From Progne subis subis (Eukaryota; Chordata; Aves; Passeriformes; Hirundinidae): DNA of 64,000 nucleotides. The notes under the pieces were generated by a model. It was not told the origin of the DNA. It ran no database searches and was given only the letters and a program-made list of their open reading frames with translations. A program made the translations under genes and the position numbers. The stretch lies in contig JAKJHU010000037.1 of NCBI GenBank assembly GCA_022316685.1, positions 22,343,188-22,407,187 of the forward strand. Reading direction: 5' to 3'. Below are positions 10,659-22,113 of this stretch, piece by piece. How positions within the stretch are numbered: the stretch's first letter is position 1; every line of letters starts with the position of its first letter.

Positions 10659-11064
10659 TGTTACAGTGTGTTAATTTGGTTTATGTTGTGTTTCATTTTT
10701 ATATTGGATTTGTAATGTCGTCGACCCCCCCCTTGGAAACTGTATCATGTGGTTTGTCCCTGCTCGGCCACACCCATCCCCCCCCGCACTGGAATGTAAC
10801 CCAGCTCTGTTCCACTCCCACCTTATCCCTGATTGGGCAGTGGCTTGTCCCTACCTCTGGGCCCTGCCCCCTGGGAAAAAGCCCTGGGATGACCGCGGCC
10901 TGAGTCTCTCTGGCACCGGCGGGGACGGGAAAGGAGCTAAGTGAGAGCTCCGGCTGGCAGGGGCAGGACCCTGGAATAAAGCCGTGATATCCTCCCGGAG
11001 AGAGAGCAGGCTCTGTGCCCTTTGCCATCAACGGTCGTCTGGGTCTCTCAAAAGAACCGCCACA
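10659..11064 (+). mobile_element. 3' LTR of the ERVK-like provirus
   Basis: Begins with TGTTACAGTG right after the polypurine tract and ends in ...CCGCCACA, giving TG...CA ends and a length of 406 bp (the end could be 11062). It has C-rich blocks, GC-rich U3 sequence and an AATAAA signal at 10975-10980. The stretch 10801-10837 matches the minus-strand LTR near 59.35 kb at 35 of 37 positions, so the two belong to related families. No matching 5' LTR lies upstream. Confidence 0.85.
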
Positions 11065-11274
11065 CTTGTCCATTTGTATTTTCTGTCTGTAACCTCTAAA
11101 ACACAGGAATCCAGACAATTTCAACCTGTTTTGACAGAAAGGCAAAAGGTTTCAGGATCCTGAAGGTTTGGGTGAGCATTCTCAGCTTAGCAGAGGAGTT
11201 TCAGTTAGTTCCCCTCCTTGACAAAAATCTAAGAAAAAGTGACCCCTTTAAAGTTGGGGGGAAGATAAATAAAC

Positions 11275-11318
11275 AATCTAATTTTGACATCTAGTTAACT
11301 AGATGTCAAAATTAGATT
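11275..11318. repeat. Perfect 44-bp palindrome with no spacer
   Basis: The arm at 11275-11296 (starts AATCTAATTTTGACATC) is followed at once by its exact reverse complement at 11297-11318, with the centre GTT|AAC. All 22 pairs match. Weaker pairing continues outside (ATAAAT-like on the left, ATTTAT on the right) with a small offset. Confidence 0.97.
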
Positions 11319-11573
11319 ATTTATAGACATAGACTATCCATAATACACAGTTTCCTGTCATTAGTGTGGTGGGAAAAAGCGAAGGAAAGGATTTTATGGC
11401 ACAGAAACTGAGTTTAAGGGACAAAACGTAGACCTTCTCAGGAAACTATCATCATTAATTCCATTACTCACAGAAAATTTATGCTATACAAGAAGAAAAA
11501 GCCCTTTGTTTATGTAATTTAAGAAGTAAAATGCTTTTGCTGTTTTGTTATTTTCATTGGATAACTACTAGGA

Positions 11574-11612
11574 ACTCCACTGTCAGTGGAGCCCTTTTGC
11601 TGACAGTGGAGT
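11574..11612. repeat. Inverted repeat, 13-bp arms, 13-nt spacer
   Basis: The arm ACTCCACTGTCAG at 11574-11586 has its exact reverse complement at 11600-11612. The left arm also overlaps a smaller CTCCACTG...CAGTGGAG dyad. It lies 256 bases past the 44-bp palindrome. Confidence 0.9.
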
Positions 11613-11907
11613 GATCTAGATGGAGATTTCTGTACTGGTATATGCATTTTTTGGCTAGGCTGGGAATGAAATTTTTTTTTTTTCACTTTTCAAAAAAGTA
11701 GTGTCCTTCTACATATTTTTATCAAGTATTTGTGTCTTGACTGCATATGCTATTTTACTTTGGTGTGTATTGTATATTTTCATAGACTTTCAAAACCATA
11801 TAAAGTGTTTTTCCAGAAGAAAATGGAAATGTTGTTAAAATACTAATTATGAAATTTTCAATAATGGAACATTTCAAGCTGGTAATCTACCTGTATGTGC
11901 ACATAGG

Positions 11908-11980
11908 CATGTATGCATATATATATAGACAGACACACATGGAAATATATGTATATAAATATATATGTGTGTGTATATAC
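11908..11980. repeat. TA/TG-rich simple repeat
   Basis: Degenerate alternation of TATATA, TATG and GTGTGT with ACACAC interruptions. A short open frame at 11849-12040 arises from it and is not a gene. Confidence 0.85.
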
Positions 11981-13174
11981 AATAAAAATGTGGGTTTGTT
12001 TGTTTGTTTTTTCCCTTGCCTGCTGTCTTGCCTCATGTAAGTAAATGATGTCTTAATCTGTTTTTGGACATAGATTTTCTGGGAAGGTAGTATCCACCTG
12101 AAAGAACACTTGCTCCTTTATGTCTTAACTACACTAATTTCATTCTAAAAATGCATCGGATAAGAACTCATTTAAACTCTACAAATTTTTTGCCTCTCTT
12201 ATTCATTCCTGATGTGAGATAAAAACAAATGTTTAACTACTGTGAATTTCCTTTGGCACGCCAATATTCAGTATTCAGGTTGTATTGTTTCAATCCTTCT
12301 GGAATTCAATCCCTGATTTTTAGAAGAAGATATTGAGTCATACATACATAAAATGGCACGATGTAGAGCTTCCCTTTCCCTGTGGTTGCCATGTCTCAGG
12401 TCAAATGGTCATCTGGCATTTGTGTGCTGTTGTTGAACCTAATTATTGTTGCACATCTGCTCAGTAAGAGAAAGGCACTGCCTGGCTGTTAACAGTTAAA
12501 CATGTTAAACAGAGTTCAGAGGGCTGCAGTGGCAAAATGTGCTGTACAAAATGGAACATATAAATTGGTACTTAGCTGAAGTACAGAATTGTGCAATAAA
12601 ATTCATAACTGTGAATTTTACTCAGTTTCAGAAACTGTGATGTGAATGTAGGGACAAAGTCACGTTTGACTGCTTAGATAATAAGGATGCACTGAAATAG
12701 TTATACGGAAAACCTCTTTTGAGATTTTTTTAAAATTAATATTATAAGTACAGTAGAAAAAAGTAAGCTAACATTCTTTCTGTGTACTTTAATCTCTTTT
12801 ATTTTCTTTCCTGACCATTAAGTTATAGTAGGAAGAGTTTTTCCTATAAAGGTGGAACAAATATTTCATATGAATTCATCCTAAGAACTAAAATTTATGT
12901 TTGTACTATGTCAGATAGGAGAAATAAACTAACTGGAATTCTGGATACTTGCAGTCCATTGTGTAAGTACACTAGGAGCAGAGTAGCATAATTTAGTTTT
13001 TCTAAATGCATATTCTAACACTATGTACTAATGGCTATAAAGATAATTGAAGTTCTCTATTATATTGTTCTTCCAAATAAGTTGTATTTGTTTTCACTGT
13101 TAGTCTTTTCTTTTAGTATCTGCCTTTAAATGATCTTCGTGAATATCTGTTCACTGGTGGAAAAATAGTTTTCC

Positions 13175-13199
13175 TTTATTTATTTATTTATTTATTTAT
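13175..13199. repeat. (TTTA)n microsatellite
   Basis: About six tandem TTTA units in a T-rich context. Confidence 0.95.
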
Positions 13200-13304
13200 G
13201 CATCTGTTTATGTCAGTCATAGAATAAAGTCTAGAAATAACATATTTGTGGTAAGTCCTTTTAAAAAACTCAGCACAGTGTCTTTCCTAAACAACGTCTT
13301 CCTG

Positions 13305-13555
13305 CTGTGGGACACTGGAGATATCTGAAGGAGTATTGAGGAGGACAGAATCACAGTCTCTAAGACTGATCAAACAGTGGAACAGGTTGCTCAGAGAAGT
13401 GGTGAAGTCTTCATCCTTGAAGACATTAAACATCTAACTGGGAATCCTGCAACTGTGGGTGCTGTCACTGCTTTGAGCAGTGCTTTGCAGTGGACAGTCT
13501 CCAGAGGTGCTCTCTAATTATTGTTTCACATCTGTCAAGTATTCTGTGACTCTGC
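13305..13555 (+). mobile_element. CR1 LINE 3'-end fragment
   Basis: Plus-strand CR1 landmarks: GTGGAACAGGTTGCTCAGAG (about 13376), a CATCCTTGAAGACATT stretch, GACAGTCTCCAGAGGTGC (about 13493) and a decayed tail ATTCTGTGACTCTGC near 13540-13554. It is diverged and 5' truncated. Confidence 0.85.
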
Positions 13556-14980
13556 AACTGTGGAGAGGGAAGAAAATAGCAGTTTCGTCACATGCGCAGT
13601 GCAGAGAGCTCTGTTTTCATGCTGCGAAAAGTGCTAGTATGATCCCACCCTCTAGCCAGAAGGGAGGAGAGTGGCCCAGAATGGACAAGAGAAGGGAGCT
13701 GGAAGAGCAGTGGCTGTGTTTCTGGAATGCCAGAGTAACAACTGAATGTTCAAATCTTGGCTGCCTCTTTTCCATGGGTCTCTGTGGTGAAAATATTTTT
13801 AAAAGCTGACCTTATAGATCAGCAAGAGATGATCTTTATCATGACCCTCACTTCCCTAATCTACTTACACTTTTTCCTCTGGGAGCATTGAAAGGACAGC
13901 ACACTATGTTTTGTATTTCTCTCTGAAAAATTTCCTTTATTTAGAGAGGAGATGAAACATTTCTGCTTTTCTTTCATCTTCTAGCACCAGTATCTCTTTC
14001 TGCTTCTTTCATCCCTCAGAGTGTCTCTTTACCTTTTATAGTGCTTGAAAGAAAACACCTACCTTATTCAGCTATTATGTAATCTAGGGGCCCTTCCCTA
14101 CTTCTAACATCCACCCCTTTTTTTTCCATTTACCTCATCAGTGAACTCAGTCTCCACACACATTTCCTATCCACTCAGAATGCTGCTGTTATCATTCTTG
14201 ACTTGTGGAGGGAAAAAAACAAACAAACAAACAAACAAACAAAAGATGCTATTCCTGCACTGGCAAAACTCTATTCCACTTCCTTACCTCACACTCCGGG
14301 CACACTCTGAAAACCTTTGTAAAATGAAAATTCTAGGAAGAAATAATCTCAGCCTAGACACACTGATTAAAATATGCTTTACTCATGTAAGTATACTATG
14401 TCATAGGTTTAAACTGTCTTGGTCACTGTCTTGCTACTGTAGCAGTTATTATTGATGCTTTCCAACAAACATTGTGCTGATTTTTCTGTGACTTTTTTGT
14501 CTGAGATTCACTTTCTCCTAGTCTTTTTGATGAAAACAATACTCTTAGCATTGCCTTAAATAGCAATATGTGATTTTAGATTATTCTTACTGTAGGTGGT
14601 GTCATGCATTTTTAAACAATCACTGTTTTCAAAATGAAAATTTAAAATTTTCCCTGCACAGTGCAATTCAGATATTTGGATTACAATTTGTACACACACA
14701 TTATTTGAAGAAAACCCACCCTGGTGTAGTCTCGGAGGTGATCTGCACAATCTTGTACTGAATCTCAAATAGGATGTAAATATACAAGAGGTGCTCAATA
14801 GCCAGTATTGATGCTTGCACCCAAAATATACCTCTCCAAATCTGCTCAGTTGAACTTAATCCTGGAAGTTTGTCACCAACTCTGGTGCTTAAAAGCTGTC
14901 TCCTAAGTGCGCTGGTTTCTAGTGGCAGGCAGCTATGTTGCACCAAGATACTGAGCAGCTCAGATGTACATTTTTGTCTC
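13556..14980. other. Noncoding DNA
   Basis: Includes (AAAC)n at 14213-14244. Open frames at 13480-13809 and 14141-14455 have no domain; the first starts inside the CR1 tail and the second reads through the AAAC repeat. No other structure was seen. Confidence 0.55.
14213..14244. repeat. (AAAC)n microsatellite
   Basis: About six tandem AAAC units after a short A run. Confidence 0.95.
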
Positions 14981-14984
14981 AAAT

Positions 14985-15265
14985 GTTCTTGGTCTCTTCT
15001 CCCAGGCAACTAGCAACAGCACAAGGGGAAACAACTTCAAGTCATGCCAGAGGATGCTCAGGATGGATATTAGGAAAACATTTCTTTGCTGAAAACATGG
15101 CTAAACATTGGAAAAGGCTACCCAGGAAGGTGGTGGAGTCACTATTGCTGGATGTGTTCAAGAAATGGGTGATATGTTTCTAGTGTCATGGTGGAGTTAT
15201 GTCAACAGTTGGAGTTGATGCTTTTGGAGGCCTTTTCCAACCTTAATTATTCTGTGATTCATTTG
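14985..15265 (+). mobile_element. CR1 LINE 3'-end fragment
   Basis: Plus-strand CR1: TCCCAGGCAACTAGCAACAG (about 15000), GGATATTAGGAAAACATTTC (about 15065), GGTGGTGGAGTCACTATTGC (about 15130), GGAGTTGATG and a final TTATTCTGTGATTC tail near 15247-15260. A small internal loss is likely because the interval between the last two landmarks is short. It carries no reading frame. Confidence 0.93.
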
Positions 15266-15563
15266 AAGCCTGAGAGAAAGTGAGCAAAGTTGGCTCTATA
15301 GTTTGTTTTTAAGAGCAGTTGCCTATGAAGGATGCATAGTTTTTGAATTAAAATAAGTTACAAAAGTTAGATTGGAATATATAAATTGTTCATTGAGACA
15401 ATGGACTTTCAAAAGTAATAGGAAGTGGACTGCAATTCTGCTTTCTGCACCATCTCTGGGGATGTTTTTTTCTATTTCTCATTGGCACAAACACAATTAT
15501 TTTAGTTCTTAATGGTTCACAATTTTTCACTCAGAATAATTCATTACAGTCAGTCTTTGCAAA
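15266..15563. other. Noncoding spacer between CR1 and LTR
   Basis: About 300 AT-rich bases with no recognised element. Confidence 0.6.
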
Positions 15564-16073
15564 TGTGCTGGCTTGAAGGCAAAACCAGCGAGAGACTCCA
15601 AGTCAGAAAAAAACCCCAATTTAATAAGAGAGGAAAAAAAAAAAAAAAAAAAAAAGGTAAAATAAAATAAAACACATGCAATGGTACAAAAGATCACTGA
15701 CAGAGTCAGAATACAACCTGAAACTGTGGTGGTAGCAGTCCAGATGAAGTGGTCTTGTTGAAGCAATGTTCCTGCAGAAAGATCTGGTAGCTCTTGTCCT
15801 CTGGGAATCCAGTAGGTAAAGCTGCCTGTGCTCTCCCAAATCCCAGATTATATCCAGGTGGGAATGCTTGGCTCCTCCCCCTGGGTTGAGCATCTCACAA
15901 CGGGCTGATATCATTTTATCAGTCTTGCAATAAGTCCTTGATTGCCCATTAAACAGAGATAGCTCCTGGAGGGAGTTATCTATGAGTCGTGCAGCAGGGC
16001 ATTGATGGGCCATTAACAGAAGACAGTCTGGTGGGAGGGGGCAAGGGAAACACTGCCCAACCTAGCTTCAACA
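15564..16073 (-). mobile_element. Solo LTR, minus orientation, ERVL-like
   Basis: Read on the plus strand it starts TGTGCTGGCTTGAAGG and ends ...CCTAGCTTCAACA, so the minus-strand LTR runs TGTTGAAGC...GCCAGCACA, with TG...CA ends and a length of 510 bp. A 22-base A run (15634-15655) followed by AAATAAAATAAA lies inside it. The flanks GCAAA (left) and GCTCA (right) match at only 3 of 5 bases, so the target duplication has decayed or the edge is off by a little. The ERVL-like label comes from general resemblance to songbird LTRs and is tentative. No internal viral genes adjoin it. Confidence 0.75.
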
Positions 16074-18506
16074 GCTCATGTAGATGGTGATAGAATACAT
16101 ACTTTGGGCACATCTTACATTGTAACCTAGGACAGCAAATCTGAAGCATTTTTAATACTTGATTTTCTTCTAGGTGGTGGGTAAAAGAATATTACTGTTT
16201 TTCTTCAGTAATACTTTAAAGTATATGTTGATTTAAATAATATTAACATATCTGTAATTAATTTTTTTTCTTTCCCTTTCTTTTTTCTTCTACCCACCAA
16301 ATCTCAGTATCAAGCCTATTCTGTACTGATTGTTTTGAACAGTGGTTTTATCTGGGCAGTGGAGAATCTAGCTGTTCTTTCCTAATTGCAGTTTCATTCC
16401 TGAGAATTCAATTTTCAGTTTGTCCTGATTTCTTACACATATTATATTCTTGGGGTGATTTATCAATTCTAATCTCTCTAGGGCTCATGCAGTTGATTGG
16501 GCAGTAAATAATATTTTTTTCACTTTCTAACCTAAATATTTTCTCCGTAAATCTTTGTTCCACTAGAAAGACGAGGAGACATATTTAAAATGAATGAAAA
16601 GCATTAGAAACATACTTACTTGAAATCCAGGAAAAACAGGAAAAACGGGGACAGCTGTGTCCTTCTAAATAGGGAATCATATTCATAACGGTCTGTACCC
16701 AGGAAATGGAGTTTTCTAGTTTTAATAGAATAAAAAGTGATTGAAGCCTAGTCCAGTTATTAAACCTAGTCCAGCTAAAAACAATTATGTTTTTGACCCA
16801 TTTTATTTTCGATTTTGAAAGTGTTGTGTGTTTTTACGTTTCTGAATGTTTCTAATTCATAAAAAATAGGATTATCCATTGAGAAGAGGCTGGTCCCTTA
16901 CTGGTGCACAAAGAAGAATGTTTTAGTTTTTCTCAGATTTTGTTTCTAATGCTTATCGTTTTCAAAAGATAGAACCAAAATTTTCCAGGATATGATTTAT
17001 TAAACCCATGCCATTTCAATATTGTTTATTAAGCAGCTGCAGTAGCATGTGGATTCTTTACAGTGAAAGAATGGCTATGTGTTCAAAAATAATCTACAAA
17101 ATTTTCTTTAAAACAGGAAAATTACAATGAACTTCTTCATGCAAGCTGGTGAAACAATCTCATCAGGAAGAATTTGTATTTACATGGAAGGAATGAAGAG
17201 GGAAATTACAGAAATGGAGATGCACATCTAAATATATTGTAGTTTGAAGCATTTAAATTTGCATGCAAATTGAATATTGAATAAAAAAATTATAAGAAAA
17301 TTTAAGCATAAATCCTTTTATCAATTAAGAGAATATGCAAAAAGCTGAAACACATTTTGCCTGTTTCTCTGCTATCTTCTTGGCATATATTATGATCTTT
17401 ACTACCACTCTTCAATTAATAAAAGGTAAAAGAGTTTAGATTTAATTCCAGTAGGATATATAATGCAGTACATCAAAATATTATTGCAGACCAGTTATTA
17501 ACATTAATCATTATGTATATATTCTCCTTGATTTATTAAGCAGAAAGATGAAAGGAAAAAAATTAATTTGAGGAACAAGGTCAAATAAAATAAATCAAAT
17601 CTGCTTCTGGAAAAAAATTCAGCTGCATAAATATTAATCAAATTTAGTTTTAAATGTGTCTGCAAAACACATTTACAGTAGATAAATTACATTGCCACTG
17701 GAAATTACATAATGGGAGCTGTTATGCAAGGGAATGCCTGTGTTACTGTATTGAAAATGATACTGCACTCTGCCTGCTTTTATCTGTCTATCATTAAAAT
17801 GTATGTCTATTGGCCAAGCTGTTCTTAACAAACTCTCTTATTTTTGGATTAAATACTAATTTGTTATAGCAAAATGAATTCTCCTATGCACTCTTTTAAG
17901 TCTAACAGAAATTTTTATTTACAAGTTCTGAAAAATAATTGAACATAAAAATTATTAATCCTTTCCACAGAAAGAAAATATTAACATTTCTTCACAAAAT
18001 TGCTTTTTTGTTTATACATATGGTAGTCTTATTGATATCAAGAGGAGTCATGCATGTGAGAAGGACAAAAGCACTTCTAGTTGATTGGCAAGATTTCATT
18101 ATGGGATTTTATTATTTGAATTTTAAGTTCATTGGTAGTTAGCAAATTACCCAAAAGTATAAATTAATTTACTGTGGGTTAATATTTGCAGCAACAATGT
18201 GGCTATTTTTAACATGATCATCATGTTTTATACAAATGTCCAAACCTCAAACTCTCATTTAGGTCTTTAGTCTTTTCTCTTCTGGCTTTAATTAACTATG
18301 GACCGCTCTTTAGCTGTCTGTGTTACAACTGTAATAAGAAGAAATGTATTTGTGAGGTTAAGTGAAAGGAAGAAACAAACAAGAAAAAGCCCTGTAACCT
18401 TCATGAAGACAAAAGCCACTTCCAAATACATAGTCAACACTTATGTCTCAAGAAAACAGCAGAATTTCAAACAGAGCTGGCTGGTTTTCCTGTTGGATGT
18501 TTGAAA
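16074..18506. other. AT-rich noncoding DNA, possible conserved regulatory sequence
   Basis: No repeat family was recognised over 2.4 kb. From about 17000 to 17900 the DNA has homeodomain-type TTAATTA/ATTA cores and a palindromic double octamer at 17256-17271. This is the kind of texture seen in conserved noncoding elements near developmental genes, but conservation cannot be judged from one sequence. Confidence 0.4.
17256..17271. promoter_or_regulatory. Palindromic double octamer (POU-type) site, candidate
   Basis: AATTTGCATGCAAATT is a perfect 16-bp palindrome. It holds ATTTGCAT (17257-17264) and ATGCAAAT (17263-17270), the octamer in both orientations overlapping by two bases. Octamers bind POU-domain factors such as OCT1; whether this arrangement is used here is inference. 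Confidence 0.35.
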
Positions 18507-18511
18507 GTTAC
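18507..18511. other. Left target-site duplication, GTTAC
   Basis: GTTAC directly precedes the TG of the LTR at 18512 and is repeated exactly at 19157-19161 directly after its CA. Confidence 0.85.
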
Positions 18512-19156
18512 TGTCCTGGTTTAGGGCAAGTTTGGGAGAAAACCCCCAAATAGGGTCCCTCCGGGGAGCAAACCCAAAAGGCTCCTTACCCCCAACTGGT
18601 CCAGGAAAGAACTTCCTCAAATAAAAGTGGAAAAAACTATTCTATTTAGCAAACAAAGTGCCCACAAGCACAAAGAATGAATAATATGAAACAATAAAAT
18701 CTCTCATTGCTCTGAAGGGAGAGTCAAAAAGTTCTTGTTGTAGGTAACTCAGCTCACTCAGTCTCTTACCAGTGCCTCCGGAGGTCCAGGCCCTGGTGGG
18801 ACCCAGGTGCAAACTCCTGGTTCTCCTCTGGGTTTTCCAGTCCGGAGCAGGTTAAGCAGTCCCAAGAAAAAGGAAAAAAACCCAACAAAACAGTCCAGGG
18901 AACTTCTCTGCCCTAACTAGCTAAAATTAAGTAAAAGCAAAAAGATCTCTGTCCTGCAGTCTCTCCAAGCCTCAGCTGAACACCCAGTCCGGAGAAGGAA
19001 TGTGTAGGAGTCAGGCAGTTTTTCCCGAAACAAAGTCAGAGCTTCTTCTTTCCCCACTTCACTCTCAAAACCAGTCGTAAAGGTACAGAACACAAAATAC
19101 AGCACAAATAGAAGAGACAGCTGAGGATACAAGCATCATAAAGTCACCCTAGAACA
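18512..19156 (-). mobile_element. Solo LTR, minus orientation, ERVL-like, with target duplication
   Basis: On the plus strand it starts TGTCCTGGTTTAGGGC and ends ...CACCCTAGAACA. The element therefore reads TGTTCTAGGGTGAC...CTAAACCAGGACA on the minus strand, with TG...CA ends and a length of 645 bp. Direct repeats GTTAC flank both ends, which shows insertion by integrase and later loss of the internal genes by LTR-LTR recombination. The CTAAACCAGGACA end is a common feature of bird ERVL-type LTRs. A minus-strand open frame inside (18917-19132) is chance. Confidence 0.92.
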
Positions 19157-19161
19157 GTTAC
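19157..19161. other. Right target-site duplication, GTTAC
   Basis: Second copy of the 5-bp direct repeat flanking the solo LTR. Confidence 0.85.
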
Positions 19162-19553
19162 CAAACTGCATCTGCTGCCTGCCAGTTTGTTTAGTGCAGC
19201 ATGTGTGACGTGGACTCTAACCCAGAATCCTCCATAGAAGTGCCCACGTTTCATTTTGCAGAATCTTGATAACTTTGATCTACAAACTAGAAGGACAATA
19301 CTCTTGTAAAATGCTAGGAAAGGCAAGTTCCAAAGGCAAAGGAGAGAAAATACTGAGGTTTTGGGTAGTAAATGTGAATTATAGAACTGTAAACAAGGAA
19401 AAAATGGGAAAGGAGATCTGGAAAATGAATTCAACTGAAAATTAAGTGAGACATTATCACTTCAATATTTCTATGGAGTTTCTTAATTTAGTGTTATTTT
19501 TTTCTTTACACAAAACCAGGAAAAAAGTGGTGTTTTTTGGTTTGTGGTGGTGG

Positions 19554-19576
19554 TTTTTTTTTTTTTTTTTTTTTTT
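19554..19576. repeat. T homopolymer run
   Basis: Twenty-three T residues following a TG-rich stretch. Confidence 0.95.
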
Positions 19577-20990
19577 AACTTATCATACCTGACTATGTAC
19601 TATGAAGTTCTCATAAAAAGCTTGAACCTTCAAAAGGAATTCTGACACAAATGACCTGTTTTTCTATGTAGTTGACAAAAATAGCTGTAAAGAATAGTGG
19701 AATACACAAATGAATAACACCTAAAAATATGCAGTGAGAATGGTGAAACTGTAACCCAGAACTATGGATTACTTTGGAGACTTGAAGGTTTGTCTAATTT
19801 TTAGGCATATGGAAATACATATTTTCACATTTCATTAATTACTTTCAAATACTCTTCACACTCAATGTTCCCTAAATGTTGATGAGCTTTTTTTATTTGT
19901 TAGCGTTTTTAGGGATAGTTTATATTTGTATTTAACTATAAAGCAGTGACTACTTAGTAATTATTGTAATATGTTATTGTCAAAATGTATCACGTTCATG
20001 GAGCAAATATGTAAAGTAGTTGTCATAATTATTCTTGTCTTAACTTGGACTTATTTTTTGTGTTATTAAAGCAGATTTTCCTGCTTAAAGTTGTAAAAGT
20101 ACAAAATAAATTGATTGATTCACTTTCATGGTAAGATAATGCATTTCATCTCTCTGTAGCATGACAACAAAAATAAAGTATAGAACACAGTGTGACGTTT
20201 GATATTTTCTAGCTATTTGAGTGGGTGATATTGTTTTAAAACTTACCTAACACCTTTCAACAAAATAATGTAGTAAATGCTCCTAGCTCTTCTAGCTTGA
20301 ATTGTATTTGAAGCCTGTCTAATAAGAAGATTTTATGAGACTCTCATTGGACCTTAAAGTCTAACTTAGGACTAATAACAATAAGGGGAAAGAGTAAAGA
20401 CAAGCCAATACTTAGCAAAACTAGTTCAGGGTTTTCTCCATCCAGATCTACCAATTTCATAAGTTATTGCCTCTGAGATCATTCTGTCATGGAAACATAT
20501 ATAACAATATACTGCAAGCAATAGAAATTAAACATACAAGTGCTCAAGCCTTCCTCCTGTTGTGTCAGATATTTTAATTCTTGATAAATACAAAAGAAGT
20601 ACCATATTTCTTCAACAAGAATTGTGTTTTGTAATTTTTGCCTCCTTATCAAAATGAAACAAAAAATTACTAAGGGCAAAATAGATTGTGAACCTTTTAG
20701 GGAACATTCTTTTTTTGTACTTTTATGCTTGACTACATAACTAGAAAATCTAAATACTATTTAAACATAAGAAGACTATAATCATAGTTTTTCATACTTT
20801 CATTGGTACCTAGATATTCTAAAATGTATAATCATGAACTTTTTCCTTCTCCAAAGAATAAACAAAAGTAAGCAGCAAAATAAAACAGTAAGCATTACTT
20901 TATAGGTCTATGTATATATTCTATGTATAACTATCTATGCATAAATAGAAAATATGTATAAATGTATGGAAGAATCAACAGCAACTCTTA

Positions 20991-21045
20991 ACAAAACAAA
21001 AACAAAAACAAAAACAAAAAAGATAGGGATTTTTTTTTTTTTTTT
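20991..21045. repeat. (AAAAAC)n and T-run simple repeats
   Basis: A-rich array with regular C interruptions at 20991-21020, then a 15-base T run at 21031-21045. The pair is partly self-complementary. Confidence 0.9.
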
Positions 21046-22113
21046 CTCAGGAGGAAATACGTAATTCTTCTCTGGAACCTCTTACTGTGAATTCATCCAT
21101 AGCAAGGTAGTGCAGAAGTCATAGTTTCACCTCAGCCACCAGCTAAGGGCCACATAAACACTTACTCATTTCCACCTGTTGGGATGGAGAAGTGAAGTGA
21201 AAGAACAAAAAGTGAGGAAATTTGTGGGTTGACATAAAGTTTAACAGGGAAAGCACTTGCCACTTCCCATTGATAGGCACATGTTCAACCATTTCAGGAT
21301 GGAAAATTTTGAAGATTATATTTTTGGGTGACAACAGGCCAGAATTCTTAGGTGTAATTTTGATTAAAGATTTGATTTATATTACAGGAACCAAATGTTA
21401 TGTATAATTTTATGAGGAGGCTTTAAATCTGGTATGTGTGATGAGGTGTATGTTTGCCTTCAAAATCATGCTATTCTTCTTACTTTGATATTTATTTTCT
21501 TCTGGATCATTCCTAGCAAGTGACATCACCTCAGCATTTTGGAAGGAGGTTTAGCTCTGCATGAAATAAATGTTGTCATCTCTTTATCCTTAACAAGAAA
21601 TGGCTAAATTATAGATGGGGATAGAGTGGATCCCAACTACTTCCTGACTTGTTTACTGTGGAGAAATGAATGGTCCATGGTCAAAAAGACACTTCAGGTT
21701 CTGCTGCCTTCACTTACAATGTCTGGTTGATGCTTTAAAGATGAGGTCATATCCAACATACCTACCTCACAGATGACGTGATGTCTCTTGCAGTTAAGTA
21801 TAATGGCAGACTATATTGCGAGAGCTGTGTCTTGTACCTTAGAGTAGCAAAGAGTCAACAATTTTTGCCTCTGGTGTGTTTCTCCTCATAGCATTATCTT
21901 GATACTATTTTCTCCTAGTAAAGTGTATGAAAAAGAATGTCAAATTTCTGGGCACCTCAGTTATGGGGAATAGGGAACCCTGTCTGTGTCTGTGCCATGG
22001 AGGTCTCCACTTCTAAGACAAAGAATAATTAATTTACAGGAGTGCTCCCAGTATTTTGAAGGAAGGAGGGAATCAATACTGCACAACAATGATATTTCAA
22101 AGATGGATCTGTC

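Larger units (their letters stand above)
8950..11064 (+). mobile_element. Decayed ERVK-like provirus, 5' truncated and internally deleted
   Basis: Order on the plus strand: GC-rich leader or gag start (about 8950-9400), gag capsid and a nucleocapsid remnant (9423-10067), integrase C-terminal remnant (about 10289-10440), polypurine tract (10645-10658), then a 3' LTR (10659-11064). Protease, reverse transcriptase, RNase H and most of integrase are missing, and no env is visible between integrase and the polypurine tract. No 5' LTR is present. The body is much more GC-rich than the flanks. Frameshift and stop codons show it is dead. The ERVK-like (beta- or alpharetrovirus-related) call rests on the gag and integrase features and is from family knowledge, not a search. 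Confidence 0.85.
11065..13304. other. AT-rich noncoding DNA with palindromes
   Basis: Directly 3' of the provirus. Contains the perfect palindrome at 11275-11318, a further inverted repeat at 11574-11612, a TA/TG-rich simple repeat at about 11908-11980 and (TTTA)n at 13175-13199. No coding signal was seen. Confidence 0.6.
19162..22113. other. AT-rich noncoding DNA
   Basis: Contains a 23-base T run at 19554-19576, (CAAAAA)n at 20991-21020 and a T run at 21031-21045. Short open frames on both strands show no domain. Otherwise nothing was seen. Confidence 0.6.
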
